This document shows positions 35,632 through 41,187 of a stretch of DNA of 41,187 bases, in pieces. Positions within the stretch are counted from its first letter, which is position 1. Each line of letters opens with the position of its first letter. Source of the DNA: Sphingobacteriaceae bacterium UBA6709 (GTDB lineage Bacteria > Bacteroidota > Bacteroidia > Sphingobacteriales > Sphingobacteriaceae); contig DKIV01000012.1 of NCBI GenBank assembly GCA_002454425.1, forward strand, positions 12,744-53,930, written 5' to 3'. The notes beneath the pieces are model-generated. The model was not told where the DNA came from. It ran no database searches and saw only the letters and a list, made by a program, of their open reading frames with translations. Made by a program: the position numbers and the translations under genes.

Positions 35632-36882
35632 CTATTCGCTGATGATATTGAAACCGTTAAGACGGCCGCTTTCCTTCAATCGGAAAGTTTCTTTCACTAC
35701 GCCCGTTTGCGGGTTGTATTGATTTACCCCATAGAAGTTTTCGCCGGTATTGTTTGAAAGGAAATAAATTTCGCCATTATGGAAGAACGGATTCTGTGTT
35801 CCATAGAAACTATCAGCAGGCATAGCAAGGCGTTTAGCCTTCTTAGTATTCACGTCAATCTCATTCCAGAACCATACATCGTCTCTATATCTAACACCAT
35901 GCTGACCGCCGCCGTAATACGACACCGCGCGGGAAGGAATCGTTGTATAGATCTTGTTGTTGTAAACGAAAAGTCTGTTGAACTCAGCAGGGAACTGGTA
36001 GTCCTCAATCTTGATAGAGAAATCAGGATCGAAAGTTGTCTGACCACTCTTTATGCGAAGGATCTTTGATCCGTTAGTGGTATTCTGTCTTTTCATATCA
36101 CCCACAGCAACGAAATAAAGATCTTTCGTAACTTCGTCTATGCTCCATAAAACATTGTCAATGAACACCCCTAAATTTGTGGTGCCTGCAAAACGGGTAA
36201 CGCCCGCAATCTTCTTCTGTGTAAGATCATATACAGCTATAGCTACTTCCTTCTTTGCAGGTGTCACCTGCCAGTCGCCTGATTGCAAGGTTCCGCAAAG
36301 TAAATCTACATATAGCTTATCATCACGTTTAGCTATGATGAGCTGACCCGCAGATTCATTAGGCTGACCTTCAGAAAGGGAGCTGAAATCAATCTCGCCG
36401 GTACGTTCCATAGTTGTAGGATTAAATGTTTGCACCTTTAAACCGCCACGCACCTCATCCCAATAGTAACCTTCCGTAGCACTCACAACCAGATAGTTTG
36501 AAATGTACTTATTTGTTAAGGACGCAAGGAACTTTCCTTCTACAACGCTTCCCGAAGAGTTTATGTCCATTTTCAATATTCCCTGACCTCCCGAAGCACT
36601 ATTGACACGATAAAGAGTGTTGCCGAAATTACGACCTCCCATGTTGCTGCTTACCTGATAAAAAGGAAGGCCAGAGAGATTAATTTCGCGCGACTTATTG
36701 TCTTTTAAAGCATAAACTCCCCCGGCCCAGTTTGAACCTGCATTGTAGATTACCCATGTTTCATTTTTTGGCAAGTCGGTTTCAGGAGTCGTTGGCTCAT
36801 CATTATCCTTACTACAGGACGCCATTAACGATAGGGCTGCGATGCCAAGCAAAACGCTTTTAAATAGGTTGGATTTTTTCAT
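35632..36882 (-). CDS. DUF4374-family lipoprotein
   Basis: This 416-residue lipoprotein has a signal with lipobox MASC (C23) followed by SKDNDEPTTPE. The rest looks like a beta-propeller of repeated strands (ETWVIYNAGSNWAGGVYAL, KRDDKLYVDLL, LFVYNNKIYTTIP, FFHNGEIYFLSNNTG). The family is typically encoded beside TonB-dependent receptors for iron chelates in Bacteroidota, probably as a surface or periplasmic accessory; no enzyme activity is known to me. The receptor gene ends 19 bp upstream on the same strand, so the two form an operon, closed by the terminator at 35545. Confidence 0.85.
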   Translation of the reverse strand: MKKSNLFKSVLLGIAALSLMASCSKDNDEPTTPETDLPKNETWVIYNAGSNWAGGVYALKDNKSREINLSGLPFYQVSSNMGGRNFGNTLYRVNSASGGQGILKMDINSSGSVVEGKFLASLTNKYISNYLVVSATEGYYWDEVRGGLKVQTFNPTTMERTGEIDFSSLSEGQPNESAGQLIIAKRDDKLYVDLLCGTLQSGDWQVTPAKKEVAIAVYDLTQKKIAGVTRFAGTTNLGVFIDNVLWSIDEVTKDLYFVAVGDMKRQNTTNGSKILRIKSGQTTFDPDFSIKIEDYQFPAEFNRLFVYNNKIYTTIPSRAVSYYGGGQHGVRYRDDVWFWNEIDVNTKKAKRLAMPADSFYGTQNPFFHNGEIYFLSNNTGENFYGVNQYNPQTGVVKETFRLKESGRLNGFNIISE

Positions 36883-36901
36883 ATTCTGTTATTGATTTTG
36901 T

Positions 36902-39295
36902 TTAAAGAAGCTGATATACAAGCTTTAAATGGAAGGAGCGTCCGGGCTTCTGCACACTAAAATTGTCATATAGCCGTACATTTCCGACATTCCGGCATTC
37001 GCCGGCAAGAGAAATCCTATTGTTAGCAAAGTGATAATACATGCCCAGATTATTGGCAAACTGTCCCAAACGACCATCACCCGGAATAACCAATGAGGTC
37101 TGGAAAGACTCAACCTTCCCAAAAAGCGGCGGCTCCTGATTCTTGGGAATAGCATGTAAAAAGAAACGATGAGTATAGTTGGCGTTCCAGTTAAAATCTA
37201 CACGATCACGCCGCGTGAAAATGTTATTAACGTGGGTATTCAGCCAAATGTTCCCAAATAAAAACGGCACATTAGGCACTCTTGATCCCTCCATGTTCTT
37301 GAACGCAGACTCAGAAACTGCAATCCTGCGGATATCCTGATACGTAATATTTCCACCAAAATCAATCATGCTTGATGGAGTATAGTTTGCTTCAAGTTCT
37401 ATCCCTTTCACCGAAGCTTCTTCGTAGTTTATGTAGCGATTGAAAGGAATGTCAAGTTGCAAAAAGATGATGTCTTTAACCCTCCGGTAGAACAAGCTTC
37501 CCGATAAGCTCAAAGAGCGGTTCCCTTCCCTATGGAAATACTGAGCATTAAGATTGAGGTTGTGACTTTTCTCCGGCTTCAGCTCCATGTTTTCCTTCAC
37601 AAGGCGCGCGTCGCCAAAAACTTCATACTCATCAGGCAAACGTGTCGCGTATTCATAGGAAAGCTTAGTCATAAAATCTCCGCGGGTCCAGCGCAAGCCG
37701 CCCAGATATCCCAGTTGATCGCCCTTACTCGTTGAACGCCAGCCCAGACCAAAATTATCGGTAGTATACCCGGTTGTGTTGAACTGATAATACTTCAGAG
37801 CAACGATACTCTCAATACTCTTTCCTGCAAACAAAGACCTAAGTCCCAATGAGAGATTATTCTTTTGATAAACAGCCGGAACCGTTAGCACATCGATGCG
37901 TTCAATAGCCGTTATCGCCCCCAATGGATCACTCCCCTCTCTGTTCTGACGGTAGTAGAGTTCGCTAAAATCGAGCGTATGGTGCTCGTTGATCTTATAG
38001 GAAGCGTTAAAACGCCCCGACAGGAATCGATAATCAAGAGCCTGATTATTTCCGAGATTTATCTCCCCCGGTCGTTTATTTCTCCCAATAATATGGCCAT
38101 CCCAGTCATATCTCACCGTGGCGGTATCAATAAATTTGGTTTTGAAATAACTGTAGCTACCTAAAAAATTAACATTCAGTCGATCATCAAGGAAGCTTTT
38201 CCGATAATTAAGCATCGCGGTATAATTCTTCTCCCGCGAAAATGCCTGCCCGTAAACCTTATCCATCTTAGCATCATGCTGAATTTCCTTGTAGAATGCT
38301 GAATGTATGAGCGTAAGGCGAAGATCATCGAGCCACGACTTATTTTTAAATCCCAGGAAACCTTCCGCATATACGGAACGCACGGCGTCGTGAAAGCGGG
38401 GCACATTTCGGAAAGTGGTGACACTGGTATTTTGGTCAACGAAAGGCGCATGCACTTTGTAGCTGTTGTCCGAATAATTAAAGGAACTGTTTGTGCCGGC
38501 ATAAAACTCTTTATCGGGAGCAAACCACAATACATTCGCCGTGGCACGATGCGTATTAAAAGACGATAATTCATAAGATAGCTCAGCATAATCCTTAGTT
38601 GCATTTCTGGATACGAGATTTATGCCGCCCCCCAGCGCGTCAGACGCCAGATATAAAGGCATAACCCCTTTATATATCTCTACGCGCTCAAGCATATTCG
38701 TTGGGATGGTTCCCAGATTGAAGCCATGTCCAAACAGTTCTATCGGAATGCCATCTTTAAACAAGCGGACAGCCTTCCCTTGTAAGCCTCCCAGATTTAT
38801 TTGCACCGGAGCGCCGATATTCCCATCACTACGCAACTTTACTCCCGTGGCCCGGTTAAGAACTTCACCAAGATCTCCTCCCTTACTATATTCGGTCTTC
38901 AGATCAATGGTCTGTACAGAAAATGGAGATACATTGATAGCCTGACGTTGCGTCATAGTGCTTATGGTGACCTCATTTAATGAAGATGAGCGCTGAATTG
39001 CCGGATCAATAACAAACTTTACTTCCCCTATGTGGTCCGAGCAGTTTACATTTATTACCGAATCTTTTATAATAAAATCCCCACTTTTGAGCGCTATATG
39101 ATGCTTGCCGCTATTTAAATCTATAATGGCCAGGCCCTGAGCATTCGTGGTGCCTACGGAAATATTCTTCACGTAAACAGCGATATTGCCCATGAAACGC
39201 CCCTCCAGGTTACTTACCCTGATATGAACAGGACAAGCAAAAAGGACTGAATTTAACAGAAGAAGAGCGAATATGATGAAATATTTACCTGTCAC
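36902..39295 (-). CDS. TonB-dependent outer-membrane receptor, siderophore type
   Basis: This 797-residue receptor starts at a GTG (39295): an in-frame stop lies four codons upstream and only this start gives the signal peptide MTGKYFIIFALLLLNSVLFA. A carboxypeptidase-regulatory-like domain (about 24-95) is followed by a plug (about 115-230; LNEVTIST, GGDLGEVLNRATGVKLRSDG, GLQGKAVRLFKDGIPIE, LERVEIYKGVMPLYLASDALGGGINLV) and a barrel ending LKLVYQLL. It lacks STN and has no SusD partner. With DUF4374 and a divergent AraC/PchR-type regulator the setting suggests uptake of a ferric siderophore or similar chelate; this is inferred from context. Confidence 0.92.
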   Translation of the reverse strand: MTGKYFIIFALLLLNSVLFACPVHIRVSNLEGRFMGNIAVYVKNISVGTTNAQGLAIIDLNSGKHHIALKSGDFIIKDSVINVNCSDHIGEVKFVIDPAIQRSSSLNEVTISTMTQRQAINVSPFSVQTIDLKTEYSKGGDLGEVLNRATGVKLRSDGNIGAPVQINLGGLQGKAVRLFKDGIPIELFGHGFNLGTIPTNMLERVEIYKGVMPLYLASDALGGGINLVSRNATKDYAELSYELSSFNTHRATANVLWFAPDKEFYAGTNSSFNYSDNSYKVHAPFVDQNTSVTTFRNVPRFHDAVRSVYAEGFLGFKNKSWLDDLRLTLIHSAFYKEIQHDAKMDKVYGQAFSREKNYTAMLNYRKSFLDDRLNVNFLGSYSYFKTKFIDTATVRYDWDGHIIGRNKRPGEINLGNNQALDYRFLSGRFNASYKINEHHTLDFSELYYRQNREGSDPLGAITAIERIDVLTVPAVYQKNNLSLGLRSLFAGKSIESIVALKYYQFNTTGYTTDNFGLGWRSTSKGDQLGYLGGLRWTRGDFMTKLSYEYATRLPDEYEVFGDARLVKENMELKPEKSHNLNLNAQYFHREGNRSLSLSGSLFYRRVKDIIFLQLDIPFNRYINYEEASVKGIELEANYTPSSMIDFGGNITYQDIRRIAVSESAFKNMEGSRVPNVPFLFGNIWLNTHVNNIFTRRDRVDFNWNANYTHRFFLHAIPKNQEPPLFGKVESFQTSLVIPGDGRLGQFANNLGMYYHFANNRISLAGECRNVGNVRLYDNFSVQKPGRSFHLKLVYQLL

Positions 39296-39405
39296 GTGCT
39301 TTATTTATACTAATTACAAATTATTTTTACGCGGCAAAAGTATTCTATTCCTGAAGAGGGTTTTTATGAATACGGAAGTCTTTGTTATGAATTTAGAAGT
39401 ATTAC

Positions 39406-40404
39406 ATGGGTTTCAGGATTGAAAACAGCGATTTCGCCGACCTGCTAATGATGGCAGACATGCAAAGTATCACGGACTCGCATGCTGGAGTTCAGGAAGT
39501 GAATCTGGGAATGCCCAAAGGGGAAATGACCTTTGTGGAACAGTCACTGAGCGCCGGTGTATCCGTGTTCCAGAGCCGCTACCATATGCATAATGACGTG
39601 ATCATCGCTGGCAAGGGAGAATCACAGCTGCTGGAACTACAGTTCAACCTTTCCGAAGAGCCTATCTTTTACAAAGACAAACGGGGACAACAGTTGAGTA
39701 GTGTCGGTAATTCCGGTAATATAAGCTTCCTTCCCGCAGACGACAATCAGGCCGAGATACTATTCAGAGAAGGAAAAATCTATCAGACATTCGATATACA
39801 CGTTCCCGTATCCATGTTGTCCCAATATCAGGGAGAGTCGAAGCGTTTGGATACATTTCTTTCGTCTATATACAACGACCGGGCTGATAAGCTGTGGAAG
39901 AACAATATTGCTATTTCTCCGGAAATCTATTCGGCCATTCAAGACATGAGGAACTGCCGGTACGATGGATTGACCAGAAAGATCTATTTAGAGTCAAAAA
40001 CATACGAGCTATTAGCCCTTCTTTATTCCGGTTCCGACGAAAAACGAAACACGTCGATGAATAACTCGGATGTGGAACGCGTCAAATGGGCGGCCGCTCT
40101 TTTGCGCCAACACATCGATTCGCCAATAACGATTGTTGAGCTTGCCCGCAGGACTGGCGTAAACCAAACGAAGCTTAAAGAAGATTTTAAAGCCGTGATT
40201 GGCAACACCATCTTTGGATATCAGCAGACGTTACGCATGGATCTGGCGCGGGATTATCTGCGTGACACAAAAATGTCTATCCAGGAGATCAGCTTCCGAC
40301 TGGGATATCAGAACAGCTCGAACTTCAGCAGTGCTTTCAAAAAAATCCATGGCTATTCTCCTCTTAGACTCCGAAAGAAAATTGTCGATCCCGATGAGGA
40401 ATAG
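39406..40404 (+). CDS. AraC-family transcriptional regulator, PchR-like
   Basis: This 332-residue cytoplasmic regulator has an N-terminal sensor part (about 1-215) without a recognisable cupin, and a C-terminal AraC DNA-binding domain (about 225-325) with two helix-turn-helix units: ITIVELARRTGVNQTKLKEDF and MSIQEISFRLGYQNSSNFSSAF, followed by KKIHGYSPLRLR. The layout matches PchR/YbtA-type activators of siderophore uptake that bind the chelate itself. It is divergent from the TonB receptor gene with a 110-bp shared promoter region, so it probably controls that gene and itself. The ATG at 39406 is used; an ATG at 39387 is in another frame. Confidence 0.92.
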   Translation: MGFRIENSDFADLLMMADMQSITDSHAGVQEVNLGMPKGEMTFVEQSLSAGVSVFQSRYHMHNDVIIAGKGESQLLELQFNLSEEPIFYKDKRGQQLSSVGNSGNISFLPADDNQAEILFREGKIYQTFDIHVPVSMLSQYQGESKRLDTFLSSIYNDRADKLWKNNIAISPEIYSAIQDMRNCRYDGLTRKIYLESKTYELLALLYSGSDEKRNTSMNNSDVERVKWAAALLRQHIDSPITIVELARRTGVNQTKLKEDFKAVIGNTIFGYQQTLRMDLARDYLRDTKMSIQEISFRLGYQNSSNFSSAFKKIHGYSPLRLRKKIVDPDEE

Positions 40405-41145
40405 AAAAGGATGCTATCAATTACCATTGTTCAAGCAGGATAACGAATTATGCGCTGAAGGTGTTGAAACTCTTAATTCAACGACTTTCTTTAAATCGGA
40501 ACGCTCTGTCGACAGCGACAGTTTAAGGATTTTTATGATTTACTTCCTAAGGTAAAGCCCTTCCCTTAGCTCGTAAATACACGTTACACCCTTGTCAATA
40601 ACACTCCCTTGCTTAGTGGTACCTGCCGTCCGCAACCTCCTTCGGTGTAAGCTCGCTCCCGAAGATGGTCATACCTCAATACCTCTCTGGCTCCAGACCC
40701 TCCCTGTTACCAAGACCTTTTGGTCTTTTGCGCCTGATCTTACACAAGCGTCCTCATCTGCAAAACCGCTTTTTCACGCCCTTTGAAATTGCTGCCATAA
40801 CGATAGAATTAAATTCTTGTGCCGCCCGAACCCTCCCGGCGAATCGGAGTTTACCTTGCCAGACAAGCTACAATGGGTACCGGTATGCAGCGCTGACAGA
40901 ACAAAGATGAAACAATCTTTTTCGCCAGTCAAGACCCTATCTTTTAGTTACTTAGCTCTTCAATATTCGAATTCCTCTAGCTCAAAAAAAACATTATCCT
41001 CTTTATGACGATCCTTCCCGACAGCAGCTAACCTTGCCAGTCAGCAAGGATAAAGAACTGTCCTACCATGTCGCAGAATGTCACATAAAAGCATCCAGAT
41101 ATCTTCCACTCAAGTCACACACCTGCCCTCCCTTTTGCCTCCCTT
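40405..41145. other. Gene-free stretch after the AraC gene
   Basis: No convincing gene is seen in about 740 bp. Small reading frames at 40592-41008 overlap each other, lack family signatures and have no upstream signals. Two hairpins follow the araC stop: GTTGAA (40463-40468) with TTCAAC (40477-40482), and CTGTCG (40506-40511) with CGACAG (40516-40521) followed by TTTAAGGATTTTT, a weak terminator candidate. Another 6-bp stem, CCTTGC/GCAAGG, is at 41032-41049. The plus strand is pyrimidine-rich toward 41100-41160. Confidence 0.5.
40506..40534 (+). terminator. Weak terminator candidate after araC
   Basis: A perfect 6-bp stem (40506-40511 with 40516-40521, loop ACAG) is followed by TTTAAGGATTTTT. 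It is about 100 bp past the araC stop. The stem is short, so this is tentative. Confidence 0.35.
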
Positions 41146-41187
41146 GCTACCTACCTGGTTCGAGACTGACTCAGAACAGACTCGAGA
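41146..41187 (-). repeat. Inverted copy of the left-edge repeat, right edge
   Basis: The reverse complement of 41146-41172 matches 60-86 at 25 of 27 positions, with the two differences inside a 3-base block. Looser similarity continues outward: 9 of the next 15 positions of the reverse complement of 41173-41187 match 45-59. The 22-bp phase is kept too: TCG (minus-strand CGA) at 41160 and 41182. The copy is cut by the window end. Confidence 0.65.

Noticed and set aside
40711..40729. AAGACC-TTTT-GGTCTT hairpin as a terminator
   Set aside because: Six-bp stem with modest GC, no gene ends nearby and only two T residues beyond the stem.
40592..41008. Several overlapping small plus-strand frames
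   Set aside because: Mutually overlapping, basic and Ser/Pro-rich, no signatures; typical of non-coding DNA.
41155..41170. GGTTCGAGAC, resembling a tRNA T-loop
   Set aside because: Flanks do not pair as a T-arm and no acceptor, D or anticodon arm can be found; it belongs to the edge repeat.

Overview
The window looks like chromosomal DNA of a Bacteroidota bacterium, most likely a Sphingobacteriaceae-type soil or water organism (Pedobacter/Olivibacter-like; an inference from gene families, not a species call). The reasons are two SusC/SusD pairs with their own ECF sigma factor and FecR anti-sigma factor, DUF4974-type FecR proteins, a GldA/GldF/GldG-type ABC system, a DUF4374 lipoprotein, near absence of Shine-Dalgarno sequences, and candidate promoters of the TTTG-N19-TAnnTTTG kind. 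No rRNA, tRNA, transposase, phage gene or CRISPR array was recognised.

Left part, minus strand (339-10241): the trehalose pair treZ-treY (trehalose from maltodextrin), an eroded gene with an SGNH-like scrap and a CARDB-like tail, a two-domain protein joining a degenerate SGNH domain to an alpha/beta hydrolase, and an exported GH2 beta-galactosidase.

Centre, plus strand (10495-31412): two parallel nutrient-uptake loci of the same design. Locus 1 is ECF sigma, FecR, SusC with an STN domain, SusD, then a GldA-type ATPase and a fused GldF-GldG permease, closed by a good terminator. Locus 2 is ECF sigma, FecR, SusC with STN, SusD and a TlpA-like thioredoxin. The STN domain lets the outer-membrane receptor signal through FecR to the sigma factor, so each locus probably switches itself on when its own substrate binds. 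Between them lie an orphan barstar-like inhibitor, an exported GxDLY/SGNH esterase and a small unknown gene. Both loci carry inverted repeats in the same places: one ending 5-6 nt before the fecR start codon, and others between fecR and susC.

Right part (31630-40404): a CDP-alcohol phosphatidyltransferase (minus), a small putative secreted protein, a P2-type cation ATPase (plus), then an iron/siderophore-like locus: DUF4374 lipoprotein and TonB-dependent receptor on the minus strand, with a divergent PchR-like AraC regulator. The last ~780 bp hold no convincing gene.

The two window ends carry inverted copies of one repeat (25 of 27 bases identical in the core) with an 11/22-bp internal phasing. 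This suggests the window is bounded by a dispersed repeat family, possibly because an assembly breaks there.
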